Assembly: GCA_964035775.1 (NCBI GenBank)
Contig: OZ038318.1
Coordinates: forward strand, 12,840,946 to 12,904,945
DNA length: 64,000 nucleotides
Direction of reading: 5' to 3'
From: Osedax frankpressi
Taxonomy: Eukaryota; Annelida; Polychaeta; Sabellida; Siboglinidae
The translations under genes and the position numbers were made by a program. Positions 1 to 14,476 of this stretch are shown one piece after another (the stretch's first letter is position 1; each line of letters opens with the position of its first letter). The notes below the pieces were generated by a model. That model was not told the origin of the DNA and ran no database searches. It saw only the letters and a list, made by a program, of their open reading frames with translations.

Positions 1-2690
1 CTCACATATTGAAAACTAGATTACAATTTTAATTAGAATGCAATCTGTAATAATAACATGTCAATAGCTACTACTTTATACCTAGTAATCAAATAATATG
101 TGAATACTATTAATGTTGATATTCTATTATATAATTAATTAAGCTTTGTTGACATTGAGTATGAAATTTACATGGGTTTATAATTCTACGAACCTAAGAA
201 TGAAAATAAATAAAACATTACGAAACTCCAACGTTTAATCGGCATGTTGATTTCAACGGTATCCTATTAGGTAATGCTGTCCGTTGAAAGTACCCAGTGA
301 CCAGTGACCAGTGACCAGTACGGCTCACCGCTTCACTAGTTGACCAATGGAACCAGTTAACCTCGCTCCGACCTTCAATCGTGTACCGGGGTCGCTTGCT
401 CTTCCTTTTCTACTCGATCTATTGTTCTACTGCAGTGTATTATAGTGGACGATGTGTATTTTCTTTTCGAGCGTACCGTTATATCAGCTCTTAATCTACT
501 CCTCCTTTTAAACGCCTTTAATCGCGTAATATCTATTCGCCGGTTGTTATTCCGTCGTCTTATTATCTCCTATTGTCGTATTTAATATCAAATGCACTGT
601 AACGCTATACGTTATTATAGGGTATCTTGGTGTCTACCCGGTAGAACGATAATTATGTAATTGATCTGAGACCGTTAAATATACAAATGGTCAAGTATGT
701 GTCCGTGATCTGGACTGAAGGAGTGGAATCGCTTTTTATATCGATTAATTGGGGAGGTTAATTAGACCGGTGAACTAAACGATTAGGTCACGCCCACTTA
801 CGCAATCGCCGACCATCTGCGATATAGGTGAGATATAAATATATGTAGGTATAGGTTTAGGTGTATGTGTAGGTGTGGGTGTATGTGTAGGTGTACGTGT
901 GGGCTTAGGTGTAGGTTTAGTTGTAGGTGTAGGTGTACGTGTAGTGTAACGTGTATTCCGTACATTATCTCTGAGTGTTTTTATAATATCCTTATCATTT
1001 AAAAACATATTATAATATCGTCTAAATAATAAGAAACAAATTAAAATAATTGAAATAAATCAATTCAAGAAAATATTATATACGCATATAATAATTTATA
1101 TCGATTAATTTATTAATAACTAATAATTATAATTATAATATTGCTAGAAAATGGATATTCTATTTAATAAGTATTATATAATATTACATTATTTATATTT
1201 ATATATCGTATATATATTATATTCTATATTATATAATTTATATTTATATATAATATATATAGTATATGTTATAATATATTATATTATTTATATTGATATA
1301 TAGTATATATATTATATTCTATATTATATAATTTATATTTATATATAATATATATAGTATATGTTATAATATAATATATTATATTCTATATTATAATATA
1401 TTATATTATATTATTTATATTCATATTTATATATTATATATATATTATAATATATTGCTGAATTAATTAATTAACTAATTGTTAATCCAATTATATATTG
1501 TTATATATTGTTATATATTATACTGTTATATATTATATATTGTTATAAATTGTATTGTTATATTTTATTTAACTTGAATAACATTTTATAAATATCCAGT
1601 TTGTATTTCAGACGAATACTTAAAAAATAAATATTTAATCTTTAAATAAATTAACGGATTGTCAATTCACAGTTTCCCTCCACCAGGTGGCGTGGTGCGA
1701 AGTGGTCAAACCGAATGCGCACCGGTGTACACACACTACACAACGGGACTCCGTTTACCGCATTGTTTACTTCGTCCAACACTTTATGTAATTCTGGCGG
1801 CAATTACGTAGAACAACAAAGCGATACGTAATTGGTTTAAACGGTAAATCAACGTCGTAGCCACTGTATTGCTGTACGGCCTAAAATCGAGATCAACGAT
1901 TATCATGGGGTAATAAACACCATACCACTTTTTATACGAAGAGTTCGTTATAGAAACGCAATGGTGTATTTTAAGATAACGGTTTAGCATCACATACATA
2001 CCGATGTTAATAAAAAGGTAGAATTCGAATATAGCACATATAGGACATTTAAAAAGTTAATTGGAATAGAGAAATTTTATATTTATTTTATTTTTAAGAG
2101 TTTATTATATCTTAAATATGTTTCTATGATTGTTGGAAGTCCAATTGTTATTAAATATTCTATTTTAAATCACATTGATTTTTCCTCTCTTAAGTTTGTT
2201 TCATATTTTTTCAATTCCGCATCTTATTTTATCGTAAAAATGTATTTATTATTGTATATAATTAAATTATCCACGATAAAATAACAAGATATAATGTAAA
2301 TATTAAAATTAAAATAAAGCTATAATTACATTCCATAAAATTTCAAATTGTCGGTTATTTTCCTGGAATGTCGGAGCATATTTCAATAATATTCTAAACA
2401 AATTAAATAATACATTTTCATATTTACAACTATTATAGATATTAATAATTAAGTCTAGTTATGGGTATATTATATTATAGTAAATATATTATGGACAGAC
2501 TTTTACTTCCTTAAAATATTTCCTATTATATTTTGTTATTATTATTATTATTATTATTTGTTTTTTTTCTATGTCACCCCAATAATAAAAAATGTTGATA
2601 ATATTAGTATTCCTTTTTCTTGTATAATTAATTTTATTTATAAATTACAGTATTTGTTATATTGTTATTTTAAATTGTTTCACTGTAAAG

Positions 2691-2742
<52 letters not shown>

Positions 2743-3116
2743 TTATATGAATTACATTAGAAATATAATTTTTTTTAAATAAAACAATACTAAAAAGCTG
2801 CAAACAGCTGAAGGAGCTGAAAAAAATATACATATATTTAATAACTCTTATTCCCTACTAGAAAGGGAAGGACCAGTTTAGTTATTTTAAATGTTAAGAC
2901 GAGTTTAATTCTCTTTGATATTCAGTTATAAATATATATTACATATATTTATATTATCTGTATGCTATTGGCTCTATATCTAGCTTTAGCTAGTAGCTGT
3001 GTGTCTAGGTGTATATACTATGGTACTATATATATAATCTTAATATATTGTGTTAGTTAAAGTTTATAACTAATATAATGCTGAATATTTATTTTTATTT
3101 GTTGATATTATTAGGG

Positions 3117-3161
<45 letters not shown>

Positions 3162-3229
3162 AAGTATAAAATGATGTTTTCAAATGTAGAGAGTGCTCTA
3201 GCTAATCAAGGGATTACGTTATAAGAAAA
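1..3229. other. AT-rich non-coding region with two more complex islands
   Basis: No convincing coding exon was found. Two stretches (about 241-700 and 1670-1990) have higher GC and complexity than their surroundings and could be promoter or 5' UTR sequence. A four-copy 7-bp repeat of AGTGACC lies at about 296-320, a degenerate G/T-rich repeat at 838-950, and (TA)n runs at about 2693-2738 and 3120-3158. 1140-1560 is almost pure A/T with internally repeated TATAT blocks. Confidence 0.6.
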
Positions 3230-3354
3230 TAAATGTATTCTCCCAATGGCAATATCATTAAAGCTTGTGAAAGTTTATTAATGTTCGTGATTCCAACGTA
3301 TTGTCATACAGCAACAATGAAACTACACACTGCTTATGAGACTTACGCAATTCT

Positions 3355-5495
3355 TAAAGACATTATTAAAGACATTATTGAAGACATTATTGAAGACATT
3401 ATTGAAGACATTATTGAAGACATTATTGAAGACATTATTGAAGACATTATTGAAGACATTATTGAAGACATTATTGAAGACATTATTGAAGACATTATTG
3501 AAGACATTATTGAAGACATTATTGAAGACATTATTGAAGACATTATTGAAGACATTATTGAAGACATTATTGAAGACATTATTGAAGACATTATTGAAGA
3601 CATTATTGAAGACATTATTGAAGACATTATTGAAGACATTATTGAAGACATTATTGAAGACATTATTGAAGACATTATTGAAGACATTATTGAAGACATT
3701 ATTGAAGACATTATTGAAGACATTATTGAAGACATTATTGAAGACATTATTGAAGACATTATTGAAGACATTATTGAAGACATTATTGAAGACATTATTG
3801 AAGACATTATTGAAGACATTATTGAATACATTATTGAAGACATTATTGAAGACATTATTGAAGACATTATTGAAGACATTATTGAAGACATTATTGAAAA
3901 CATTATTGAAGACATTATTGAAGACATTATTGAAGACATTATTGAAGACATTATTGAAGACATTATTGAAGACATTATTGAAGACATTATTGAAGACATT
4001 ATTGAAGACATTATTGAAGACATTATTGAAGACATTATTGAAGACATTATTGAAGACATTATTGAAGACATTATTGAAGACATTATTGAAGACATTATTG
4101 AAGACATTATTGAAGACATTATTGAAGACATTATTGAAGACATTATTGAAGACATTATTGAAGACATTATTGAAGACATTATTGAAGACATTATTGAAGA
4201 CATTATTGAAGACATTATTGAAGACATTATTGAAGACATTATTGAAGACATTATTGAAGACATTATTGAAGACATTATTGAAGACATTATTGAAGACATT
4301 ATTGAAGACATTATTGAAGACATTATTGAAGACATTATTGAAGACATTATTGAAGACATTATTGAAGACATTATTGAAGACATTATTGAAGACATTATTG
4401 AAGACATTATTGAAGACATTATTGAAGACATTATTGAAGACATTATTGAAGACATTATTGAAGACATTATTGAAGACATTATTGAAGACATTATTGAAGA
4501 CATTATTGAAGACATTATTGAAGACATTATTGAAGACATTATTGAAGACATTATTGAAGACATTATTGAAGACATTATTGAAGACATTATTGAAGACATT
4601 ATTGAAGACATTATTGAAGACATTATTGAAGACATTATTGAAGACATTATTGAAGACATTATTGAAGACATTATTGAAGACATTATTGAAGACATTATTG
4701 AAGACATTATTGAAGACATTATTGAAGACATTATTGAAGACATTATTGAAGACATTATTGAAGACATTATTGAAGACATTATTGAAGACATTATTGAAGA
4801 CATTATTGAAGACATTATTGAAGACATTATTGAAGACATTATTGAAGACATTATTGAAGACATTATTGAAGACATTATTGAAGACATTATTGAAGACATT
4901 ATTGAAGACATTATTGAAGACATTATTGAAGACATTATTGAAGACATTATTGAAGACATTATTGAAGACATTATTGAAGACATTATTGAAGACATTATTG
5001 AAGACATTATTGAAGACATTATTGAAGACATTATTGAAGACATTATTGAAGACATTATTGAAGACATTATTGAAGACATTATTGAAGACATTATTGAAGA
5101 CATTATTGAAGACATTATTGAAGACATTATTGAAGACATTATTGAAGACATTATTGAAGACATTATTGAAGACATTATTGAAGACATTATTGAAAACATT
5201 ATTGAAGACATTATTGAAGACATTATTGAAGACATTATTGAAGACATTATTGAAGACATTATTGAAGACATTATTGAAGACATTATTGAAGACATTATTG
5301 AAGACATTATTGAAGACATTATTGAAGACATTATTGAAGACATTATTGAAGACATTATTGAAGACATTATTGAAGACATTATTGAAGACATTATTGAAGA
5401 CATTATTGAAGACATTATTGAAGACATTATTGAAGACATTATTGAAGACATTATTGAAGACATTATTGAAGACATTATTGAAGACATTATTGAAT
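3355..5495. repeat. 12-bp satellite (GACATTATTGAA)n, about 178 copies
   Basis: The unit GACATTATTGAA repeats almost without change for 2.1 kb. Only a handful of variant units are visible, for example GAATAC near 3829, GAAAAC near 3898 and near 5193, and a final GAATAC. The unit is a multiple of three without a stop in several frames, so long open frames arise on both strands (DIIE, LLKT and SSIM repeats). I see no splice signal or flanking conserved domain that would make these real proteins. The homogeneity suggests recent expansion or ongoing homogenisation. Confidence 0.95.
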
Positions 5496-6970
5496 ACATA
5501 TGTCAGTTGTAGTTCAGATTCAGATTATTGATGTTTAAAATATTATTGATAAGAAAAATAATTGTTAAATTTTGAATGCTCCAATAATTAATCAATGATT
5601 ATTAACATTAATAATTAATAATTATTAATAATAATTAATAGCAATCATTCTATAAACGTTTAAAATATTGTAGTATTAATAATGCTATAAATTTAGATAT
5701 TATTTACTCAATAATGATAAGAAATCTTATTATTACATAATAATTACATTCTAAAATAATAACATTACTTTGTTGAACTATTGCACCCGTTACAGATAAT
5801 CTTAAGCAAAACTATTTTAAATATTATATTCATATAAATGAATTGTTTATCTTTTAAATTGGATAAAGTAATAAATATTAAAAGGCTATTATAAAAAATT
5901 ATAATATATTTGATTACAATAGATATAATAGTGTTGACACTTTAATAATGTAATAACAAATTACATCTCTATATACAACTTTTAAATATTTTTTATATTC
6001 CTAACTGTGAATGATTCAACTTTGAATTTGAATTATTTTAAATGGTATTATTCAAATTTAAGGGATTACGTCTAAGAGAGCCTTACTAGGTGTTAATATA
6101 AAATAAGTTATATTTGAAATAAATATGTCAATAATAATTAAATGTATCCTATTAATAATACATATACCCGCATTCTTTCAGTTGTCTTGTCTTGGTAATC
6201 TAAATATTGGATGGTGGACAATCTTCTATAAAATAGATCGTCAATCTATTTTAATTATTCTACGGTGTAAATTTCTAAACGGATATGGTAATGTATATAA
6301 TTATAATATTTTAAATAATTATCGAGTAACAGAACGAATGAATAGAGGTAATATTCAATATACAATTTAATATCTAAATAGTAATCACATTTTTATTTAA
6401 ATTGATGCTGAGTAATCAAATGTGCGAACTGATTGTCAATAGTTCAAAAAGGAATATGTCAATATGGTAAATACGATCGAATGAATATGAGATATACTTT
6501 GGCATTCCAGTAGGTGTTAAATAAAGGTGTATAATAGACTTGGAACATGTTTCCCTTGTGTAATAAGATCTATTGAATCATTGTACCCCTGTAGTGTTTG
6601 TATATATTCATATGTCATATCTGATCAATATTTAAGATAGACTGTAAATCATTAACAAATGCATAAGGAAGTGATCTAAAGCCCCAATTGAAAATTAAAT
6701 GTATTTATTAAAACTTCTCTGAATAAGCTTTTGCTGTTTTATATATTTTATATTTGGTTTCTTTTATCTGTATTTATAATATTTTATATTATTTATATAA
6801 TTTTACATTTATTCTTTTATCAAATCATTTTTATAGCTAAACATTATTTTTATACATTCGCCTATTTACATGAATTTGGTTTTATATATTTTACACAAAA
6901 CAATTGTAATTTACAAAATGCATATTTCAACAATCACAATCGAGCATTTTAAAAATAGCTGGCAAACTTG

Positions 6971-7056
6971 AATATATGATTAGTATTTATATCTAATATA
7001 TCAACATATATTATATATAAATACTAGTTATATATTCCAGTAGGAAATACATAGTC
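6971..7056. repeat. Dispersed repeat with inverted-repeat core, copy 1
   Basis: About 86 bp that recur at 10,158-10,242 with only a few differences. The core has opposed arms (TAGTATTTATAT and ATATAAATACTA), followed by a shared tail containing TATTCCAGTAGG. This is the shape expected of a small MITE-like or foldback element, though target-site duplications could not be defined. Confidence 0.6.
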
Positions 7057-8880
7057 TTAGGAATATAGTTCTAATAGTTATATAAGTTTATTCTTGTAAT
7101 AACCCACAAAACATAGAAGAGAAATACAAAGACTTTTATTGATGGTAATTGCATAGTATGGACTACTTATGCAGACTAATAATATACGTTGTTGATTTTA
7201 ATTTTTAAGAAAATGCAAATGTTTAGAATTTAGAATGTTCAATTTGAAGTATTATCTTGCAATAAATTTGAGTAAAATTTGATTTTTTCTTTCGATTCAG
7301 AGATGTGAGATGATTTAAAAATATTTTTATTTATTAAGATCACATTCGTAATTAGAAAGTTTATATTTCTTATGATTGTTGTTTTGTCTTGTATCCTTTT
7401 TTGGTTTAGGTGAATTCCAAAGTGTCATTTTTTGAATTGAATAAATTGGAAGTTTTTCATTTAAAATTATGTAATTTACAAATAATTCTTAGGAATTTTC
7501 AGTATTTTTAATATTATATAAAAACTTCCAATCATAATTTTCTAAATTTGTAAATAAATTAAACATGGTATTTTAATTTATTAAGTTTAGTAAATGCTTT
7601 TATTAATTTGTTTATATTTGTGAACAAATTAGCAATACTTGTGAAAGAGTTATTACTTAAATAAATTAGTGTGGGTCGAATGATATACACATCTCAAATC
7701 ATTAATTATGTCAAACAAATATGTAATTTTCGCAAGTATACATTTTTATATATATAATGAAATAACTACACAAAATGATACTATTGTTAATATGACGCAA
7801 TATTTGCATAGAATAAAGTTTAAGAATTTAGAAATCTAAACTTGATCAATATATTGAAATTAAAGAAAATGTTTTTGTTTTTAGTTTATCGTTAAAAAAT
7901 CAACTTAACGCCACATTTTTATATTTGAGATTAGAAAACATATGACTATATCGCAATAATTCAAAAGTAAATTAATTATTATCACTTTACCATATTTCTG
8001 ATAATGAAAATATGTCAAATTGATGATTAAAAGATATTAAAATTAGAGGTTTATTTATTAGAGAGTTATTTATTTTTATTATCATACTTATTTAGATCTT
8101 CAGAAGTAAGCATAATCAATATGTAAATTAAATGTTCGTTAAGTGTGTTAAATCTATTTTGGAAATTATAATCATAATTATTTAAAATTAGGTTATTAGT
8201 ATATGTATCAAAAACTGTATTCTTTACATTTATATCAGGATTTGTTTCATACATAATTATTGAATATATAAAAATAGCTAAAGTATGTATTTATGCATGC
8301 AGTAATTAAATACAAATATATAATTAAACAATTGTGAAAACTTGAGTAAATTATGAATTGGTATATTTTGTAAGTAAACAAATAAATAAATATTACTAAA
8401 ATGGTTTTTTCCGTTAATTTTTTTTTTAAACTATAAGATTTTTGCAAAATTTGTAAATCGGAAAAATATAGAAGTACAAATTCAAATGGTAAATTATTAA
8501 AATATATAATGAAGCTAAATACATAAAGAGGTATTAGAAACATTAGAATGTTTAACTATAATTGAAATATAATGAAATAGTCATAAGCCATTAGATGATA
8601 AATATTTATCTGAGGTTTAGTGATTATAACCTAAATTTGAAATAAAAACTAATGGAGATTTTATGGAAATTAATGTTTCAGGATCAGATTTTAAAGTACA
8701 AAATATGTCACCGTTAAATGAACATGTATTTTGTGTGTTTAGAACTCGCTTTAAATCAGGAAGCAATTTACTCCTTTGTTTAATTAAATCATAGTTCGTA
8801 AGGTATTTTGTTCTTTATTAATGTTTACTAAGCTAATTTTACTAATGGTTACTAATGTAAGTACAACTAACGAAGGTTCT

Positions 8881-9022
8881 AAGATATATTTAGTTGCAAG
8901 TGGTGAGAAACACGTTATCTGAGTTTGATATTGATATTCCCAATATATGGCTAAGATTTAAGATATATTTAGTTGCAAGTGGTGAGAAACACATTATCTG
9001 ATTCTGATATTGATATTCCCAA
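8881..9022. repeat. Two-copy tandem duplication, 79-bp period
   Basis: Two nearly identical blocks of about 63 bp (8881-8944 and 8960-9022), each containing TTGCAAGTGGTGAGAAACAC and ending TTGATATTCCC. They are an isolated local duplication with no coding context. Confidence 0.75.
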
Positions 9023-9957
9023 ATAAGATTTAAAATAGATTTAATTGGAGAAGTCACATTATCTAGAATCGTCTAATTTGAAATGATCCCTCCTGGAGTG
9101 ATTTTTAATTTATCGGCTCTAATAGTTGATGATATTAAGTAATTCTCAAGTTTATATATTCTATCGATTAAATCTTCCTTTAGAGTGTATATATTTAGGC
9201 ATGAAATAGTGGAGATGTTTTAATTGTGCTTTCATCTCGTTAATGAATTTTCCTAATAGTTATTACCAATGAACTCCTCTTTTTTGTAAAAGACATATCA
9301 GAGGAGATGTTCTCAAGTAAAACGAACAATATATAATGTGTTTTCCAATATATTATACTATACTATGGATAGAGTGTTAAAAATAAAGACAAAGTAAATT
9401 TGTGTTCAGAATCATAATATACCATTATTTATATACAGATGATTTTTTTGAGTGAAATTAAATGGAAAATAAATATACAATAGAAATCTAAAAAAAGATA
9501 ATTAAATTGTATACAAAGGGAATTAGAACAAAAGAAAATGATTCAATTTAAAACTATTGATAGGTATTAAATTGAAATGTTAATAAGAATTAGTGATTAA
9601 ATAAATTATAAAATGTAAGATTATTAAACAGAATTTAATAAAAATGTATATGTGATTGGTATTAGTTGGAAAATAATTTAAACAAGATATAATATAAATA
9701 TGACTAATAATCGACTTATTTTAATACTAATTTCCTTGGATATTAAAATTAGAAAATTAAGAAAACTTGTATTTAAAATAGCGTTTATTTATAATACAGG
9801 ATCCTACTGTCATATATCCATTATTATGCTACAAACAATGTCAATATGAACTATCGATGGAATTGTCTGCGATACTGTCATATGCATCAATTCCACAACT
9901 TGGTTCTCTATGGCTGCTTTCTTTCACTTCTCTCATGAATAGCAACATTTGTATCTT

Positions 9958-10066
9958 AAGTTTATCTTTACCTTAAGTTTAGCTTTATCTTAAGTGTATC
10001 TTTATCTTAAGTGTATCTTTATCTTAAGTTTATCTTTATCTTAAGTTTATCTTTATCTTAAGACGA
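9958..10066. repeat. 17-bp minisatellite, about 6 copies
   Basis: The unit CTTAAGTTTATCTTTAT is repeated head to tail with minor variants (TAGC, TGTATC). No gene lies nearby. Confidence 0.8.
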
Positions 10067-10157
10067 TTAATGTGATAGGCAATTACAAAGTTTAACATAT
10101 ACCCAAGTTACACATTCTACTCTCAAGATAATTATAATTTAATATCTCAGATACTGA

Positions 10158-10242
10158 AATATATGATTAGTATTTATATATAATAAATCAACATATATTA
10201 TATATAAATACCAGTTATATATTCCAGTAGGAGATACATATT
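10158..10242. repeat. Dispersed repeat with inverted-repeat core, copy 2
   Basis: Second copy of the 6971-7056 element, same orientation, with the same opposed arms around an AT-rich centre and the same tail TATTCCAGTAGG. Confidence 0.6.
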
Positions 10243-11369
10243 CGTATAATTATAATACTTATATTTATACTCTCAGTATTCATTTTGCATTGATTAGTAT
10301 CACTTTGAAAACATCCCATCAAAAGTAACGTTATGCGATTTGTATCAATAATTACACGATATGGCCTAGATTTGCAGACTAATGATGAGACAAACTAATT
10401 TTGATAACAAACTATTTATATTTAGATTTTACAATAATTATTTTATAGTGACCAAATAAATATTTAATAAATATTAATTAATTAAATTGTTATAAGTAAT
10501 TTTTTTACATAATTTTGTGTTGACAAATTGTATTTATTTCAATCTAATAATAAGGTTCTCAGAAAATTGTATTTTAAAATATATTCTTTATTTATGATAT
10601 TATATAATAATTCGTATTTATTGCTGATATATAATATCTATTCGTTATAGAAATAACAAATTCAATAATTTAATAAATCATTATTTATGTAATATTATTT
10701 ATTAAAATATTTATTAAAATAATAATAATTTTTAATTATATATATATATATATTACTTTATTATTGGTATATAAATCATTTTTAACATATTAACTTATTA
10801 ATATAATTTTGTCTTATTATAAAAAAATATTTCATTATTAGACTTAATAATTAGTAGTCTTATACTTATATAAATAATACTCTCATGGTCTAGATTAATT
10901 TTGCATCCAATTGCAATATATCCATTCAACCGACACAATATCAACTCATAACAGCAATTCCTATGCTATAAAATATACTAATTATAAATAATATTAACTA
11001 TGTTAATTTGGATTTAATCAAACAATCTTTTCCTAGCAAAGCTATTATTAAAAGTTATTTGTTATAATTAATAGGGTTCTATCGATAATCTAAATAATAT
11101 ATTATATAATATCGTGAATTCCTTTACCTAGAGGGCATACATACATAATGAAAAGTAAGTTTAATTACATGCAGTTTCATAACCATTTATATAGTTAGCA
11201 TTAGTCTAATTTAATAAACCCGTAACTTATAATTTAAGAAACAAAATAATAATGAAACATTAATTAATATATATAGTGATTTATTATTAATATATTATTG
11301 AATGTTAAACACTTAATATTTATAATAATTGATATGTATACGTTATATTATTTATCATAAGTTCATTAT

Positions 11370-11640
11370 ATAGTCTATACATACTTCTACTCGGTGGGCG
11401 GAGTTTATCTGGGCAATCAGGGTAAGCTTGATATAATACAGAGTCAACAAGACGTGCTATTGTGTTACGTCTATTGTTCTGCCAGCTAGCGGTTAATAAT
11501 CATTGTCAGCCGACGCCAATGACGTAATACTAGCACTTGCTTACTCCACTGCGTGTGTTTTTCAGTCAAGTTGGCGAGTAAATTACAACTTGCAGTTGTA
11601 TAAATCTAAGTGATAGGCACCCGATATGTTATTATTTCGG
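11370..11640. promoter_or_regulatory. Candidate promoter or 5' UTR island
   Basis: A GC-richer, non-repetitive island in very AT-rich surroundings. It contains GGGCGGAG (GC-box-like), CCAATGACGTAA (CCAAT next to a CRE-like half-site) and a TTTTTCAG that could be a 3' splice site. It lies about 3.6 kb upstream of the first coding exon of the plus-strand gene starting at 15,210, so it may be that gene's promoter. This is inference from composition and motifs only. Confidence 0.3.
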
Positions 11641-12589
11641 TAAATTTGCAAAATAATCAGAATAATTACATATTTTAATTAATAATTATAAATTTCGTAT
11701 AGTTTAAAATGGATTAAATTTACTTATTTGGTTAGTTAGAAAATCACAAAATATAAATATAAATAGAACTTATTTTTGTTTATCATTAATTATTTATTAT
11801 TGTTCAATAACTTCGTAATTCTAACACATATCAACTGATGTACACTAGTGACTGACAGTACGTTACATGCTCTAACACATATACATGTTATATATTTAAA
11901 ATATTAATTTATTATATGAACCATATTTATAAGACTATTTATAATATGAAGTGTTATATTTTAAAGTTTTATATAAATTAGTGTAAATATTAAACAAGGT
12001 ATACTTTCCTTATGTTTATATATATAAATATTGAATTAATTTGATGTTGTTAATATATTATGCATTAGGTTTTAGTACATTATAATAACTACTTCTATGA
12101 GTCTAGTTGTCATATTATATAGTGTTACTACACTAAATATGCACATGGAGACATTCACACGAAAAGTATATAACGCAAGTTACATAATTACATGGAACAA
12201 TCGGACCTTTATTGAGAATAGAACCATTAATTAACGAGGCAATTGCTGTAGTACTAAACAGCGCCTGAAAGGGTATGACAAAAGAATTATTCCTCTTTAT
12301 TTCATTTAGAAACTATATATTTCTCATAGTCTAAGATACATTGATTTGTTGATTATCTAATTGGTTTATAATTATATTACTACAAGCATATATACAACAA
12401 ATGTATTGTAGTTCATACTACAATTACTAACTATAACAGCTGATTAAATGTATGGTTCATTTCTATATATGCAATCATTTCATAACAAAGATAAAGTATT
12501 ATTTGATAATTATGAATTTATATGTCATCAAAACACTATAATTAATGTTATTTTATCTATTGACGAATATACAATATAGTTTATAATAC

Positions 12590-13005
12590 CCACCCACACA
12601 CGCATACACAAGAATACATACACGCAAACATGCCTACACATACACACACACACACATATACACACATATACAAACTCATACACACATACATACACATATA
12701 CACATACACATACACACATACATACACACATACACAGGAATACATGCACGCACACATATATACACACGCTCTCTCACACATATACAAATACATACACACA
12801 CGCGCACAATGTGCGTCGCACATATACACACACTCACACATACATACATATACTCACACACACAAATACACACACATACATACACACACACACTCACACA
12901 CATATACACTCACACACACACATACACACACACATGCACACGCACACGCACACACACACATACTCACACATACACACACACTCACATACACAATCATATT
13001 TGAGA
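12590..13005. repeat. CA-rich microsatellite, (ACACAT)n-like
   Basis: About 415 bp of ACAC/ACAT/CTCA repeats. Open frames of THTH or CVCV type on both strands come only from the repeat. Confidence 0.95.
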
Positions 13006-13009
13006 TATT

Positions 13010-14439
13010 ATCTATATGAATTGCGATTTCTATTAAATAAATATATTTTTAGCGTCTATTTATTTGCTTTCTGTTAATAATTAATTTTATAAATTTTATT
13101 TAACTAATGTTTATATTGTAATATATTATTATAAGATATATTATATATTATATAACTAGTAAGCTAAAATGTATATAGTTGTATCTGTAATATTATAATA
13201 GGTCATATATAGTATATGTTATTTGAATATTATTAATGTGAATGTTTTCTTATACTCTATTAGTATAATATCCACTTTATAGTATTTAAGGAAGAGTGAA
13301 CACGTTGTCAGATTCCATCCAAGTGGTTTTAGGGAAGACCTTCATGACAAATCATTGGTTTCATAAATATCTTACTGCCATCAAATATCAAAATATTCAA
13401 AATATTCACACGAATTCTTATCTTATGAATAATTGAGGTTTTGTTTGGATTTATTTATGTTTTGGGTTGCATGTAATTTAGATGTAATTAAAACTCGTAA
13501 TATTAAATCTTAATCTTAAATTTTAAACCGCTTTATAATAAAAAAATAATTACAAATTACTCACACAAGCCATACAAATAACTATATTCTGGCTACCACT
13601 CATACCCCCGTACACCATCACATCTATAACATAACATCTTCCCAACTGCATGCAACGTATACATTAGTTTACCCATTAAATATATATTTATGAATAACTA
13701 TCCCCAAATAATATTAATAATAGTAATATATTGCGTAATATAAATTCTATAATCTATCAAGATTATGCATTTCACAAAAAGATTGACAAAGAAAGATTTG
13801 ATGTTTTACAACAAATAATTCTATAAACGTGAAATGATGGTTTATGAAATTTATACACTGTTTTTTACATTCATATCATTAAAGTATTAATACTTCATTC
13901 TGGTACTTTTGACCTATATTATGTAATATATATGGAAGGGTTAATACATATTATATATAATTCATTATTAAAACTACTTTTTATGATTTCATATAACAGA
14001 CTTGCAGCAATTACGATCTAAGAGATATTCTCAAAATTTTAACTAGAAATAAAATTATTCTAGTGCTTGGAAATTATTTTAATAATTTGATTTAATTATA
14101 TAATATACATTTTAATATTAGATAATTTATAAGAAAAGTACACATGATGTCATTACGATCATATATGATTCATAGTATATCATACATGATTCATAGTATA
14201 TCATACATGATTCATAGTATATCATACATGATTCATAGTATATCATACATGATTCATATCATATGTTTTTGCATTTTTTTGCATCTTCAAAATATTTAAA
14301 TTAACTTTTATCGTATTTTTTTTACAATTTAAAAAGTACGAAGTGAAAATAATAAAACTTTTTTATGTCTAAACTTTTACTATTTAGTTTTTTTATCTAA
14401 ATTATATAATAAAGTTTATTTCACTATGATATACATTTT

Positions 14440-14476
<37 letters not shown>

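Larger units (their letters stand above)
5500..12580. other. AT-rich non-coding region
   Basis: No gene could be supported in these 7 kb. Short AT-driven open frames at 6125-6370, 6731-6952, 8066-8254 and 8247-8543 have no recognisable domain, splice context or composition shift. Small repeats are listed separately. A more complex 250-bp island at about 11,370-11,640 is listed as a candidate promoter. Decayed transposon sequence is likely but not identifiable by eye. Confidence 0.5.

Noticed and set aside
3233-5531. Proteins of over 700 residues made of DIIE, LLKT or SSIM repeats
   Set aside because: Three long frames on two strands come from the same 12-bp satellite. There is no splice context, conserved flank or composition change.
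6125-8543. Short AT-driven open frames of 62-98 codons
   Set aside because: Composition matches the background, with no domain, splice or conservation signal.
12528-13077. THTH and CVCV repeat proteins on both strands
   Set aside because: They arise from the CA-type microsatellite.
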